From Microglena sp. YARC (lineage: Eukaryota > Chlorophyta > Chlorophyceae > Chlamydomonadales > Chlamydomonadaceae): a stretch of 64,000 nucleotides of DNA. This document shows, one piece after another, positions 30,565 through 40,474 of the stretch; position 1 is the stretch's first letter; every line of letters begins with the position of its first letter. Made by a program: the position numbers and the translations under genes. The DNA lies in assembly GCA_022414725.1 (NCBI GenBank), contig CM039462.1, forward strand, positions 33,776,156 to 33,840,155. Direction: 5' to 3'. The notes under the pieces were generated by a model, which saw only the letters and a list, made by a program, of their open reading frames with translations, made no database searches and was not told the DNA's origin.

Positions 30565-30821
30565 AAACGTTCAACAGTGTCGAAGCACACACTATTTGGC
30601 ACAATGTACAATGTATTCATAGATGTATTCATAGATGTAGCCGGTATCTACATACAGCTAGGGACAAACAGGCGGAAAGCGTGGTGTGTGTAATGAATTT
30701 TTTGAAGTTCCTTCCTCACAGAGGATTTTTTGAAATCTGATCAAAGGCAAGAACAAAAAACAGTGGGAGTCTCGAGACATGGTGCGGACTGCGGCGGCGG
30801 CTTATCATCCCATCCAATCCA

Positions 30822-31600
30822 TGCACAAGCGGCGGAGCCCCTTTAACCTCTTCCCCCCAGCGGAGCGACCGGGGGAGACCGGAGGGGAGCCCCCACGGGA
30901 AGTCCGCGAGGAACCGAGCGGGTGGGCGACCGGAGGGGGAGCCCACACTTAACATCAAGCATTAGACACACACACTACTGCGTAACAACTGTCAAGTCTT
31001 CTTACACAATGATGATGTGTACGTTGTTTGTAAAAGATTCACTGTAACACTTGGGCTTATTATCACTGTAACGCTTGAGCTAAACCGACCTCAAGCATTA
31101 CATGACGGCGGAAACTGTGTCGAGTCGACTAGAGTTGAGTCGTGTCGACTCGAGTCACATGGCGACCTCTCATTACATGACGGCGGAAACTGTGTCGAGT
31201 CGAGTCACATGGCGACCTCTCATTACATGACGGCGGAAACTGTGTCGAGTCGAGTCGAGTCGAGTCACATGGCGACATCTCATTACATGACGGCGGAAAC
31301 TGTGTCGAGTCGACTAGAGTTGAGTCGTGTCGAGTCACATCACATCACATCACATGGCGACCTCTCATTACATGACGGCGGAAACTGTCGAGTCGAGTCG
31401 ACTAGAGTTGAGTCGCGTCGAGTCGAGTCGACTAGAGTTGAGTCACATCACATCACATCACATCGGAGGACACAAGCAAACGGCGGGAAACTGTCGCATC
31501 CACACAGTCCGTCAGTCCGTCCGTCAGTCCGTCCGTCCATTCATGGTCTTATTGTTTCTTGTGCGTTCAGTAGCGCCCTCATGAATGTGATGTGACTCGA
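30822..31600. repeat. R3b, then six tandem R3a units, then R3c
   Basis: R3b at 30825-30962, then a tttgtaaaagattcactgta motif. From 31100 to 31460 come six R3a units (cattacatgacggcggaaac, tgtgtcgagtcgag) with expanding GAGTC runs. An R3c unit and a gtccgtcagtccgtccgtca run follow. No gene. Confidence 0.9.
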
Positions 31601-31834
31601 TCACATCACATCCGGGCATCCAACCCTGCCACAAGCGGAGTTAGTTCAAGTGCGTGCGACAGTGTGCAGTAATTTAATTATTGCACCCATCCCTGCGTTC
31701 ATTACATGCATATTTGATTTATTGTTTACTGTATGTACTGCTGTTGTGGTGGCTGCTCGGCATGTTCCAGCAACCAATGAACTACAAGTTTTATTCACGT
31801 TCTGCCCGGACCCCCCCCCATTCCCACCACCCAC

Positions 31835-32287
31835 ATGTACGTGCAGTGGACGTCGCCGCATTCATCAACAAAAAATGACGAGCTGCAAGCAGAGAACGTG
31901 GCGCTAGTGGCGCACTCCAACGCCGTAACGCTACACGTCGCCGAGTTGACATCCTACTCCAATGCCGTTGTGCCGATTGTCAACGAGTTGCAGGCCCAGA
32001 ACGCTGAGCTGACATCCTACTCCAATGCCGTTGTGCCACTTGTCAACGAGTTGCAGGCCCAGAACGCTGAGCTGACATCCTACTCCAACGCCATTGCGCC
32101 GCTCATCAACCAGGTGCAGGCCCGGAGCGGATGCCAAGGCGGAGGCTTATCATCCATCCATGTACACACCACGCAAACGGCGGAGCCCCTTTCACGATCT
32201 TCTCTGTGGTGTAGCTCCGCGTGCTATGGGGCAGTTCGTTCCACAATGGACAACAACAAGCAGGATGTAAAACGGCATATTATGTAA
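31835..32287 (+). CDS. coiled-coil protein with 21-residue repeats
   Basis: 150 residues from ATG 31835. Three near-perfect 63-bp repeats encode AELTSYSNAVVPLVNELQAQ, preceded by a degenerate one. The C-terminal 50 residues run through an R3b fragment (cgcaaacggcggagcccctt). Just upstream is a C9 run (31811-31819), and a different frame there encodes a hydrophobic stretch (FDLLFTVCTAVVVAA). A longer membrane protein broken by the homopolymer is therefore possible. Function unknown. Confidence 0.5.
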   Translation: MYVQWTSPHSSTKNDELQAENVALVAHSNAVTLHVAELTSYSNAVVPIVNELQAQNAELTSYSNAVVPLVNELQAQNAELTSYSNAIAPLINQVQARSGCQGGGLSSIHVHTTQTAEPLSRSSLWCSSACYGAVRSTMDNNKQDVKRHIM

Positions 32288-32359
32288 CATAATTCCCTTG
32301 TCCGAGTGTAAGAGTGACCCGTTGAATTTAAGCTACCCGTATATCCTCGAACCTATGAA

Positions 32360-32404
32360 TTTCTTACTAAACATCCGGGGGCCCGGGGGACATGTAGTAA
32401 GAAA
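32360..32404. other. nested hairpin
   Basis: TTTCTTACTA (32360-32369) pairs perfectly with TAGTAAGAAA (32395-32404). Inside is CCGGG-GG-CCCGG. It lies in a gene-free stretch (32288-32490) and could be a transcript terminator. The nearby gacccgttgaatttaagc resembles the conserved 5' part of LSU rRNA, but only over about 17 nt. Confidence 0.6.
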
Positions 32405-32494
32405 GACAACGAATTCTCCATAGGGGTATCATAGGGGTCAACTCCCCAGGGGATGCTGTCCTTTACGAACAGGGAAGTATTAAAGTATGCGTGA

Positions 32495-32713
32495 TCAGCT
32501 GTGGCAATCATGAATGACATACCTGGCCTCCACAGTTGTCAAGCGAGTATGTATGTTGTCGACGCGCAGCTCCATTGAGCTCATGTCAGCCTTCAGCTCA
32601 GTATTGAGCTCCGCAATCTCAGTCTTGAGCTCCGCAATCTCAGTCTTGAGCTCAGTCTTGAACTCCTGAAATATTGACTTGATCTCCGTCATGAGTTGCG
32701 TATCGGGTGTCAT
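32495..32713 (-). CDS. coiled-coil protein
   Basis: 72 residues from the Met of MTPDTQLMTEIKSIF; an in-frame Met 23 codons upstream (32782) is possible. Composed of heptads (EFKTELKTEIAELKTEIAEL) ending TTVEARYVIHDC. The resemblance of its end to the 27822 protein suggests paralogy. On the coding strand the end reads AG-GTATGT, a canonical-looking 5' splice site. Function unknown. Confidence 0.45.
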   Translation of the reverse strand: MTPDTQLMTEIKSIFQEFKTELKTEIAELKTEIAELNTELKADMSSMELRVDNIHTRLTTVEARYVIHDCHS

Positions 32714-32780
32714 CTTTAACTTAATGCTGAGATTTCTTGACAGCTTGCACAGACGAGCAATGCCCTTCTTGAGCCCGTGC

Positions 32781-33026
32781 ATGGATACGGCGACTATCGA
32801 TATCGTCACGCCGTCTGCGTGCATGGGCTCACACGTACGTGCGCCTCGGTACGTGGTAGGAGACGACGTTGCAGCAAAGATACTGCTCAAGGATTTGGAA
32901 GGGAAGCTTGTCAAGTCCAACGGGGTCGTCTTGGTAAAACATGGAGACGTTTGGACCAATGACAAGAATGCCGTCACAATTGCGTCGCCGACTGACTGTC
33001 CGCCATTCCAATATAAGGAATACTAA
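32781..33026 (+). CDS. hypothetical protein
   Basis: 81 residues from ATG 32781 (MDTATIDIVTPSACMG). Valine-rich beta-like segments (RAPRYVVGDDVAAKILL, SNGVVLVKHGDVW). A 32-bp piece (gtcgtcttggtaaaacatgg) recurs at 59264. If the longer start of the minus-strand coiled-coil gene is used, the two start codons overlap by 2 bp. Not recognised. Confidence 0.45.
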   Translation: MDTATIDIVTPSACMGSHVRAPRYVVGDDVAAKILLKDLEGKLVKSNGVVLVKHGDVWTNDKNAVTIASPTDCPPFQYKEY

Positions 33027-33066
33027 GCTCAATTAATTGAGCGGATTATTTGAGAGCTTCAGAACA

Positions 33067-33684
33067 ATGGTGCCAGAACCATGCAAATACGATTCTCAGT
33101 ACATGAAGAAGAATTATCATATTTTGCCCCCGAGGTCGTGGTCGAAATTCTTGTTTGATGGGGCAGCAGCACTGTACTTGGACTTGGACAAGTTGTCCCA
33201 GTGTATTACTGTCCAAAGAGTTAATTTGATACACTCAAATGCTGATTCGGTGAGTTCAGTTGAAAGCGTTCCATTGAATGCTCACAGTGTCTGGGAGTTG
33301 TTTCCGCGTATCGCCCAAGCGGCTCCGTGTAGGTTGTGGGAGGCGTGCATTCATGATGGGCGGGAGATCTTATCCGTTGCGCAGCTCGTTGAGGCCAAAG
33401 AAGTACTGGTGGCCGATGCTTTGGACTACGCGACGAATATGACAGAGTTCAGGAGGGTACAAGAGGTGTTGCATGCTGCCCGGACAGAATCAGGGGCACA
33501 TGTCAGACGACGGTTCCTTCCCGACTTGCTTCGCGCTCTTTTCATGAAGCATGCCCATGTACATGGTATTCGACTCGCCGACGCAGTGAAACGGTGGCTG
33601 CCAAAACTGCGTGAGTTGTACGGGGAATATGCCATCGTGCATGTGCATGAGCTTTTAGAAGTTGCAGAATGGGAGTGGGAGTGA
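33067..33684 (+). CDS. hypothetical protein
   Basis: 205 residues from ATG 33067 (MVPEPCKYDSQYMKKNYH). Mixed alpha/beta appearance with a helical C-terminal half (LVEAKEVLVADALDYAT, LPKLRELYGEYAIVHVHEL). Preceded by ttatttgagagc, resembling the leaders at 48650 and 50410. No family recognised. Confidence 0.6.
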   Translation: MVPEPCKYDSQYMKKNYHILPPRSWSKFLFDGAAALYLDLDKLSQCITVQRVNLIHSNADSVSSVESVPLNAHSVWELFPRIAQAAPCRLWEACIHDGREILSVAQLVEAKEVLVADALDYATNMTEFRRVQEVLHAARTESGAHVRRRFLPDLLRALFMKHAHVHGIRLADAVKRWLPKLRELYGEYAIVHVHELLEVAEWEWE

Positions 33685-33734
33685 AATCTAATCTCTTGGC
33701 GTTCCGTTGAATCTACAATCCACCATGCAGGGAA

Positions 33735-33908
33735 ATGCCGAATGCGAAATGCGATGTTTGTAAAGGTCAGAGGAATTTCGGCTTTGGTGGCCGATGCAAG
33801 AATTGTGGAAAGAAAATCGTCGGGGACACAATCAGGACCAACAGGAATGATGATGATCATGTCACCAACAGGAATGAGCCTACAGTGAAGGGGATCCCCT
33901 ATAGCTAG
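33735..33908 (+). CDS. small zinc-ribbon protein
   Basis: 57 residues from ATG 33735. The N-terminal half has KCDVCKGQRNFGFGGRCKNC, that is CxxC-x11-CxxC (Cys 6, 9, 21, 24), a compact zinc ribbon. The C-terminal half is polar (TNRNDDDHVTNRNEP) and encoded by a short internal repeat (accaacaggaatga). It follows the 33067 gene by 50 bp on the same strand. Probably binds zinc; partner unknown. Confidence 0.6.
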   Translation: MPNAKCDVCKGQRNFGFGGRCKNCGKKIVGDTIRTNRNDDDHVTNRNEPTVKGIPYS

Positions 33909-34150
33909 ACCATGCAGAGAACCGTGCACACTAAACAAGCGCGGAGCCCCTTTCACCTCCCCCAGCAACAAATCAAACACGGCGGAACGATGTCGATACT
34001 CTTGGGGGAACGGGAGATCAACGGCTGCTCCTTGTTTGTACTGTCCCCTCCGATGTATGAAATGATTGAGAGTATAAATAATGAGTTGGGATATTAAATA
34101 AAATGCTATAGACCATCCTGTGCGCTTGCATGCATTGTACACACATGTTT
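33909..34150. repeat. R3b fragment and promoter region of the ankyrin gene
   Basis: gcgcggagcccctttcacct (33940) and acggcggaacgatgtcgata (33973) are R3 pieces. After them, tataaataatgagttgggat, ctatagaccatcctgtgcgc and tgtacacacatgtttataga are conserved upstream of the paralogs at 62823 and 47859. Confidence 0.7.
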
Positions 34151-34157
34151 ATAGAAC

Positions 34158-36213
34158 ATGCATTCGCACACGCGATCATTCCTAACGCTTCCCCATGACA
34201 TTCTCGATCGTATTGCCATATTCTCTTCCAACCCCAAGATTGTATTAGTGTGTAAAACTCTGCACAAAAAATTTTCGGGATGGCCCCTTACCGGATTGAT
34301 CCAACCACCACAGCGAGTTGGAGAGATGATGGCGAAAGGGGGGCGCGCCGACCTTCTAGCAGTATGCTTGGTGTCCAATCCTCTTGTACAGCTTAATGGG
34401 CCCTACAATTGAGGGCGAACCAAAATGAAAACAAGCTTCTCTATGTGGCTGCCAAGGCCGGTCACGCCGATGTCTGCAAGCTGCTTATGGATCCAGAGGC
34501 AGCTGGACTTGAGTTCAGGGCCAGGGCGAACTCTAGCTACAGCTTGGCCTTGGTGGAGGCTGCCAATGAAGGCCACTCAGATGTCTGCAAGCTGCTGATG
34601 GTTCCACAGGTGGTTGGACTTGAGTATAGGGCCCTGGCGAACTCTAGCGACAGCAGTGCCTTGTGGGCGGCTGCCAAGGCAGGTCACACAGATGTCTGCA
34701 AGATGCTCATGGATCCAGAGGTGGCTGGAATTGAGTTCAGGGCCAGGGCGAACACCAGAGACAGCTGGGCATTGTGGGCCGCTGCGAGGGAAGGTCACTC
34801 AGATGTCTGCAAGCTGCTCATGGATCCATTGGTGGCTGGAATTGAGTTCAGGGCCAGGGCGAACTCTAGAGACAGCAGTGCCTTGTGGGCGGCTGCCAAG
34901 GCAGGTCACGCAGATGTATGCAAGCTGCTCATGGATCCAGAGGTGGCTGGAATTGAGTTCAGGGCCATGGCGAACTCTAGCGACAGCTGGGCATTGTGTG
35001 CGGCTGCGAAGGAAGGTCACGCAGATGTCTGCAAGCTGCTCATGGATCCAGAGGTGGCTGGACTTGAGTTCAGGGGCCTGGCGAACACCAGCGACAGCTG
35101 GGCATTGTGGGCCGCTGCGAAGGAAGGTCACGCAGATGTCTGCAAGCTGCTGATGGATCCAGCAGTGGCTGGACTTGAGTTCAGGGCCCGGGCGAACTCT
35201 AGCGACAGCATGGCCTTGTGGGCGGCTGCGAAGGAAGGACACGCAGATGTCTGCAAGCTGCTGATGGATCCAGAGGTGGCTGGACTTCAGTACAGGGCCC
35301 AGGCGAACTCTAGCTACAGCAGGGCTTTGGGGCGGCTGCGAATGACGGCCACGCAGATGTCTGCAAGCTGCTGATGGATCCAGAGGTGGATGGACTTGAG
35401 TTCAGGGCCCGGGCGAACAACAGCGACAGCATGGCCTTGAGGTGGGCTGCCAAGGATGGTCACTCAGATGTCTGCAAGCTGCTGATGGATCCAGCGGTGT
35501 CTGGACTTGAGTTCAGGGCCCGCGCAAACTCTAGCGACAGCAGGGCCTTGCGTGAGGCTGCAAAGGCAGGTCACGCAGATGTTTGCAAGCTGCTCATGGA
35601 TCCAGCGGTGGCTGGAATTGAGTTCAGGGCCCGCGCGAACTCTGTCAACAGCTGGGCCTTGTGTGAGGCTGCGGAGGCAGGTCACGCAGATGTCTGCAAG
35701 ATGCTGATGGATCAAGCGGCATTTGGACTTGATTTCAGGGCCCTGGCGAACTCTAGCGATAGCAGGGCCTTGCGTGAGGCTGCCAAGGCAGGTCACGCAG
35801 ATGTCTGCAAGCTGCTCATGGATCCAGAGGTGGCTGGAATTGAGTTCAGGGCCCGCGCGAACTCTCTCAACAGCTTGGCATTGCGTGAGGCTGCCAATGC
35901 AGGTCACGCAGATGTCTGCAAGCTGCTGATGGATCAAGCGGTGGCTGGACTTGATTTCAGGGCCCTGGCGAACTCTAGCGATAGCAGGGCCTTGCGTGAG
36001 GCTGCCAAGGCAGGTCACGCAGATGTCTGCAAGCTGCTCATGGATCCAGAGGTGGCTGGAATTGAGTTCAGGGCCCGCGCGAACTCTCTCAACAGCTTGG
36101 CATTGCGTGAGGCTGCCAATGCAGGTCACGCAGATGTCTGCAAGCTGCTGATGGATCCAGATGCGGCTGGCCCCGAGTACAGGGCCTTGTGGGGGCGGCT
36201 GCCAACAGCATGA
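34158..36213 (+). pseudogene. F-box-ankyrin repeat protein, frameshifted (copy 1)
   Basis: F-box-like N-terminus (LPHDILDRIAIFSSNPKIVL) followed by about 16 ankyrin units of 37 residues (111 bp). Each unit carries HADVCKLLMDPEVAGLEF. Compared with the paralogs at 62823 and 47859 it has a net 1-nt loss near 34400, after LVQLNG, which creates a stop at 34412. A second 1-nt loss lies near 35330 (gctttggggcggct for gccttgtgggcggct), and a 2-nt gain near 36190 ends the frame. Blocks 35722-35930 and 35938-36150 are near-identical duplicates. Intact relatives in giant viruses act as ubiquitin-ligase adaptors by analogy. Pseudogene or indel errors. Confidence 0.85.
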
Positions 36214-36357
36214 AGTGATGTTAATTTATTCAATATACTTGACGATGGTGTTGTCGTCCCGCTTTGCAGATGGACCTGCCTGACATGACCTACAGCGGGC
36301 GCAACATTACGGACGCTTTGCTGCCTGTCGCAGCTGCCCGAAGGACCCTGACGTAAA

Positions 36358-36792
36358 TTAGCATAGGGTTCGTTCGCCATCCAGCTCGGTTGAATATGGG
36401 TCGGACGACTCCTGCATGTTGGGGAAGGGGATACCGTATTGTTTGCAAAGATCCTCATTGAGACGCCTGTCATGATCGTTCAGGGAATTCCATTGCTCGA
36501 TAGTCATGCTTGACAGCTCGTACCTCAGTTGCTTCTCAAGCGAGTCTGCGCGCTCAGTCTCAAGATCACTCTTCAGTAGAGCATTCTCAATATCAATCTC
36601 CAATCTATTCACTCGAGCAGCATCTGCCTTATGTCGAGCATTCTCAAGATCACTCTTCAGTCGAGCATTCTCAAGATCAATCTCCAATATATTCACTCGA
36701 GCAGCATCTGCCTTATGTCGATCGAGCTCAGTCTTCAGTCGAACTATGTAAATAAGAGCGATGGAGATAAGTAGTAGAGACTTGTCAATCAT
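36358..36792 (-). CDS. membrane-anchored coiled-coil protein (duplication copy A, 3' truncated)
   Basis: 144 residues. An N-terminal hydrophobic segment (SLLLISIALIYIVRL) is followed by a long coiled coil with an internal duplication (LDRHKADAARVN, NARHKADAARVN) and a polar end (YGIPFPNMQESSDPYSTEL). The paralog at 40997-41482 continues with an acidic tail, VVAEVSDEEADSADPG. Here the segmental duplication ends at about 36371 and the tail is replaced by unrelated codons. Function unknown. Confidence 0.65.
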   Translation of the reverse strand: MIDKSLLLISIALIYIVRLKTELDRHKADAARVNILEIDLENARLKSDLENARHKADAARVNRLEIDIENALLKSDLETERADSLEKQLRYELSSMTIEQWNSLNDHDRRLNEDLCKQYGIPFPNMQESSDPYSTELDGERTLC

Positions 36793-36929
36793 TGTTTATA
36801 AATTCTGATGATTGTTTCTTAAGTACAGGGTTTCAGTACGTAGAATCGCGAGTGCACCGCTTGAAAGTCGAAAGTCGAGTTTGCTCTCGAAGCTTCTGAG
36901 AAATTGTCGAGTCACCGGACAGGGAGAAT

Positions 36930-37250
36930 TATCAAGCAGACTTCTGCTCGACAGAGATATGTCGGAATTATGACAGGACACGCGGGCCCCACGGAGTGGG
37001 GCAATGGAATTGAGCTGCTGACTCACTCCCACACATACTAAAGGGGGTCTGAAGACCACGTGTCTTCTCAAGCAAGCGAACCCGGAGGCACATCACATCA
37101 CATGGCGACCGACCTCTCGCATTACATGACGGCGGAACCTGTGTAGAGTCGAGGCAAAGATAACAAACAACACTTGGATGAGAACCGTCTCACATTAACA
37201 TATAACAAGCGGTGAAGCCCCTTTCACCTCCCCACAGCGGAGAGGATCCA
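36930..37250. repeat. R2 element plus R3a/R3b fragments
   Basis: Hairpin 1 caagcagacttctgctcgac at 36933. Hairpin 2 GCCCCAC-GGA-GTGGGGC, then aatggaattgagctgctgac. R3a lies at 37092 and the R3b start at 37207. Confidence 0.85.
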
Positions 37251-37467
37251 GTGGCACACGTCGGACATCCATCCTCGACCGCATGCCGCAGTGGACTTCG
37301 CACACGCATTTAAACCCTAAACCCGTGTGTGGGTTTAGAATACCCAAACAGAGTATAAATTCTGGGACAAATCCATTTCCTTACATATTTTTTCAATCAT
37401 CATCACGAAATATCCACTTGATAAGCAGGTCACGTCGGAGGACGAGGACGAGGAGGAGGAGATTGTG

Positions 37468-39063
37468 ATGCACAATCGGACCGGTATGGACGCGCTTCAG
37501 ATGGACCTCGTGGTTTTGATCATGCGCCGAGCAGGCAGTTGGCAAAAGGACGGGAACTGGATGCACGCCGGCCTCATCAGTCGAGCCATGCATACTGCTT
37601 TCGCGGATGACGCTGCATGTGAAGCACAGGCGCTCGTGGACAGATGTGATCATCTCAATCAGAACCCCATGAGGATAGCGTGTAAGGCCGGGCGAGCCGA
37701 CGTCGTCCGCATATTGCTAAAAGATCACAACGACATCCGGTCATTGGAGTACGCCGCTGATGGAGGCCATGTGGATCTGTGCAAGCTTCTTATGGATCTG
37801 GAGTTTGCAGGCGAGCACTGCGCCAAGGCAGATGCCAATAATGGCCATGCACTGAGTATCGCTGCTAAGGGAGGTCATGTGGATGTCTGCAAGGTTCTGA
37901 TGAATCCTGAGTTCGCTGGCGAGAAGCACCGTGCCAAAGCTTATACATACTACAGCTACGCACTGAGTGCCGCCGCTAGTGGAGGCCATCTCGATGTCTG
38001 CAAGATTCTGATGAATCCTGAGTTCGCGGGCGAGGAGTACCGTGCCAAGGCAGATGCCAGTGAAAGCCAGTCACTGAGGTTCGCCGCTCGGGGAGGCTAT
38101 CTGGATGTCTGCAAGATTCTGATGAATCCTGAGTTCGCGGGCGAGGAGCACCGGGTCAAGGCAAATGCCATTGACAGTCGAGCACTGATGATCGCCGCTA
38201 GTGGAGGCCATCTCGATGTCTGCAAGATTCTGATGAATCCGGAATTCGCGGGCGAGGAGCACCGAGCCAAGGCAGATGAAAACAACAGTGATGCACTAAG
38301 TGCCGCCTCTGCGAGAGGCCATCTCGATGTCTGCAAGGTTCTGATGGATCCTGAGTTCGCAGGCGAGGAGCACCGAGCCAAAGCTGATTCATTATACAGC
38401 AAGGCACTAAGTGCCGCCGCTAGTGGAGACCATCTCGATGTCTGCAAGATTCTGATGAATCCTGAGTTCGCGGGCGAGGAGCACCGGGCCAAGGCAGATG
38501 ACATTAACAGTGATGCACTAAGTGCCGCCTTTGCGAGAGGCCATCTCGATGTCTGCAAGGTTCTGATGGATCCTGAGTTCGCAGGCGAGGAGCACCGAGC
38601 CAAAGCGGATTCATTATACAGCAAGGCACTAAGTGCCGCCGCTAGTGGATGCCATCTCGATGTCTGCAAGATTCTGATGAATCCTTTGTTAGCGGGCGAG
38701 GAGCACCGGGCCAAGGCAGATGACTACAACAGTGATGCACTAAGTGCCGCCGCTCGGCGAGGCTATATCGATATCTGCAAGGTTCTGATGGATCCTTTGT
38801 TAGCGGGCGAGGAGCACCGAGCCAAGGCAGATGACGACAACAGTCAGGCACTGAGTGCCGGCGCTAAGGGAGGTCATGTGGATGTCTGCAAGATTCTGAT
38901 GGATCCTTTGTTCGCGGGCGAGGAGCATCGAGCCAAGGCAGATGACGACAACAGAGAGGCACTGTGTGTCTCCGCTAAGGGAGGCTATCTGGATGTCTGC
39001 AAGGTTCTGATGGATTCTTTGTTACACTCGACGGGCGGAGGACCACCGTGCCAAAGCAGATGA
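37468..39063 (+). CDS. ankyrin-repeat protein (copy A)
   Basis: 531 residues from ATG 37468. A roughly 95-residue N-terminal domain (MDALQMDLVVLIMRRAGSW ... LISRAMHTAFADDAAC) could be a diverged F-box. About 12 ankyrin units of 37 residues follow, with GHLDVCKILMNPEFAGEEH. Paralog of 42158-43756; the two differ by unit content, indicating repeat-level recombination. Upstream taaaccctaaacccgtgtgt and tataaattctgggacaaatc may hold the promoter. The end (SLLHSTGGGPPCQSR) leaves the repeat frame. Role by analogy: host protein binding. Confidence 0.85.
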   Translation: MHNRTGMDALQMDLVVLIMRRAGSWQKDGNWMHAGLISRAMHTAFADDAACEAQALVDRCDHLNQNPMRIACKAGRADVVRILLKDHNDIRSLEYAADGGHVDLCKLLMDLEFAGEHCAKADANNGHALSIAAKGGHVDVCKVLMNPEFAGEKHRAKAYTYYSYALSAAASGGHLDVCKILMNPEFAGEEYRAKADASESQSLRFAARGGYLDVCKILMNPEFAGEEHRVKANAIDSRALMIAASGGHLDVCKILMNPEFAGEEHRAKADENNSDALSAASARGHLDVCKVLMDPEFAGEEHRAKADSLYSKALSAAASGDHLDVCKILMNPEFAGEEHRAKADDINSDALSAAFARGHLDVCKVLMDPEFAGEEHRAKADSLYSKALSAAASGCHLDVCKILMNPLLAGEEHRAKADDYNSDALSAAARRGYIDICKVLMDPLLAGEEHRAKADDDNSQALSAGAKGGHVDVCKILMDPLFAGEEHRAKADDDNREALCVSAKGGYLDVCKVLMDSLLHSTGGGPPCQSR

Positions 39064-39086
39064 CATTAATAGCCATGTTTGTTTGT

Positions 39087-39210
39087 TAAAGATTCTCTAC
39101 ATTTCGATAGTTATTTTACGTGTCCTCATGTGCAGACACATGTTTCAGAGTCTGTTGTTTGTTAAAGATTCTCTACATTTCGACAGTTATTTTACGTGTC
39201 CTCAGCAGAC
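39087..39210 (+). repeat. 71-bp tandem motif downstream of ankyrin gene
   Basis: Two copies of gtttgttaaagattctctac / atttcgatagttattttacg / tgtcctc. Also two copies at 43770-43900, and single shorter copies at 25827 and 31022. The placement just past stop codons suggests a 3'-end signal. Confidence 0.8.
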
Positions 39211-39558
39211 CCCAGTTGACTTACTGTCTTCAGGAGATTTAGCTTCGTAATAGCATGGATCGATACAGAATACACAACTGCACGAAAAACATAACAGCAA
39301 GCAGCTCCAGAATACCCTTTTCCTGAGCGGAAGATACCCGAATAGCCTTACGTAATCGTCCATGTATTCCCATGTGTTTGCCGTGTACGTATTTTCTATC
39401 TCTACAATCTTCTTCAATCGAGCAGCATTCTGGGCGTACTCAATTTTGGCACCAGATAATAGGTGGATTGTCGTTCCGTCAAACGTGAACATAGTCTTAT
39501 TCATCACGTTCGATGTATGCCTGTAGTAGAATGTCTCTTTGTACAGGTCGAGTATTTG
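39202..39558 (-). pseudogene. 5'-truncated copy of the 44123 gene
   Basis: Contains the C-terminal part MNKTMFTFDGTTIHLLSG to KKIVEIE and then a tail with a hydrophobic segment (FWSCLLLCFSCSCVFC). The paralog at 44123 has one extra T in a T run (T5 versus T4), which changes its tail, so this copy may keep the original C-terminus. The 5' end is lost at 39558, where the duplication ends. Confidence 0.75.
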
Positions 39559-39577
39559 CGTCTCCCTTTGCAGGGCC

Positions 39578-40414
39578 CTACTCTGGAAATGCCTTCAAGG
39601 TTACTTTGCGGTTCCTGTAATTGATCTCTGAAACTATCCCGTACTCCACCAAGTAATCTTGTCCTAAGAGGCAAACATGCTCGCATCTCTCCTTAGGACA
39701 CAATCCTACTTGCATAATCCTCCCATTGAGCCGCACAGTGTAAAAACTGACTCTGGTGGGGTGATTGGGATCCACCACTCCGACATCCTCAAAGCCGAGT
39801 GCCTCCAACACCTCCTTTGTTAGGTATGTGAGCGCTGATCCCGTGTCGTACATCATGACAATGCGTAGCTGCTTTGGTGTGTGAGGGTCCGCCACTTTCT
39901 TAATCACCATGAACTCTTCGGCGACCATTGGCAGCACAACGCGGTTAAGTATGCCGTGGATGATGCCCGATACCGTGTCAGGGAAACCACCAGTATGCTC
40001 CTCCAAGTACTCAAACCCGAGTTTGCCCGCCACTGCACGCACCACAGTGGGATCATGGAAGACGCTGCACATCATGTCGTCAATCGCAGCTTGATACGGG
40101 TCACGGTTGACGGTGAGCTTGCCCGGCACCTCAAAATCGTTGTAGATTTCCATGATGTCGGCTTCTCTTGATACCTCCAATAGATGAATGGTGAGGGCAT
40201 CCAAACGCGACAGAATCACATCATTGTCAGGTGTTGCGAAGCGTAACTGCATCAGCCTGCGGTATGCCACCTGCACCGTCGACGCTTGTAGATCTGACAC
40301 CACCTATTCTGACAACACGTCTGTCAACTCCTGAATGGATTGCAAAGCTGCACGTGCATGTGTGGCTAGAAATCCGCTCTCCAGAGCAGCATACTTGGCC
40401 AATGTCATGGCCAT
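39578..40414 (-). CDS. retropepsin-like aspartic protease, with in-frame amber codon
   Basis: From the Met of MAMTLAKYAALESG (40414) the frame runs 36 codons to a TAG at 40304-40306. It then continues in the same frame for 241 codons. The N-terminal 120 residues are helical and Gag-like. The protease core has MMYDTGSALTYLTKEVLEAL (catalytic DTG), VRLNGRIMQVG and HVCLLGQDYL (flap and LLGxD strand of the retropepsin fold). Related domains occur in retroelements and as lone genes in algae. Either amber read-through, as in some gag-pro genes, or a nonsense mutation. It sits between the two copies of the segmental duplication and may be a remnant of the inserted element. Confidence 0.65.
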
Positions 40415-40474
40415 GAACCTGGTTGTGCGAGAAAGGATCGGTGTTGCGCAATGATGTGACTGCGCTCCTGCATA

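Larger units (their letters stand above)
36371..39560. repeat. tandem segmental duplication, copy A
   Basis: Near-identical to 41062-44452 with an offset of about 4690 bp. It includes the coiled-coil gene, an R2 element, R3 pieces, the 531-residue ankyrin gene, a 71-bp tandem motif and the start of a minus-strand gene. Copy A lacks about 155 bp present in copy B (43966-44120). The missing stretch is bounded by the microhomology aggagatt, so it is a deletion in A or an insertion in B. Confidence 0.95.

Noticed and set aside
29337..30740. 467-codon frame overlapping the F-box/LRR gene
   Set aside because: Shadow of the LRR DNA repeats in another frame; composition (His/Arg/Thr-rich) is unlike a protein family, and it lacks a plausible start.
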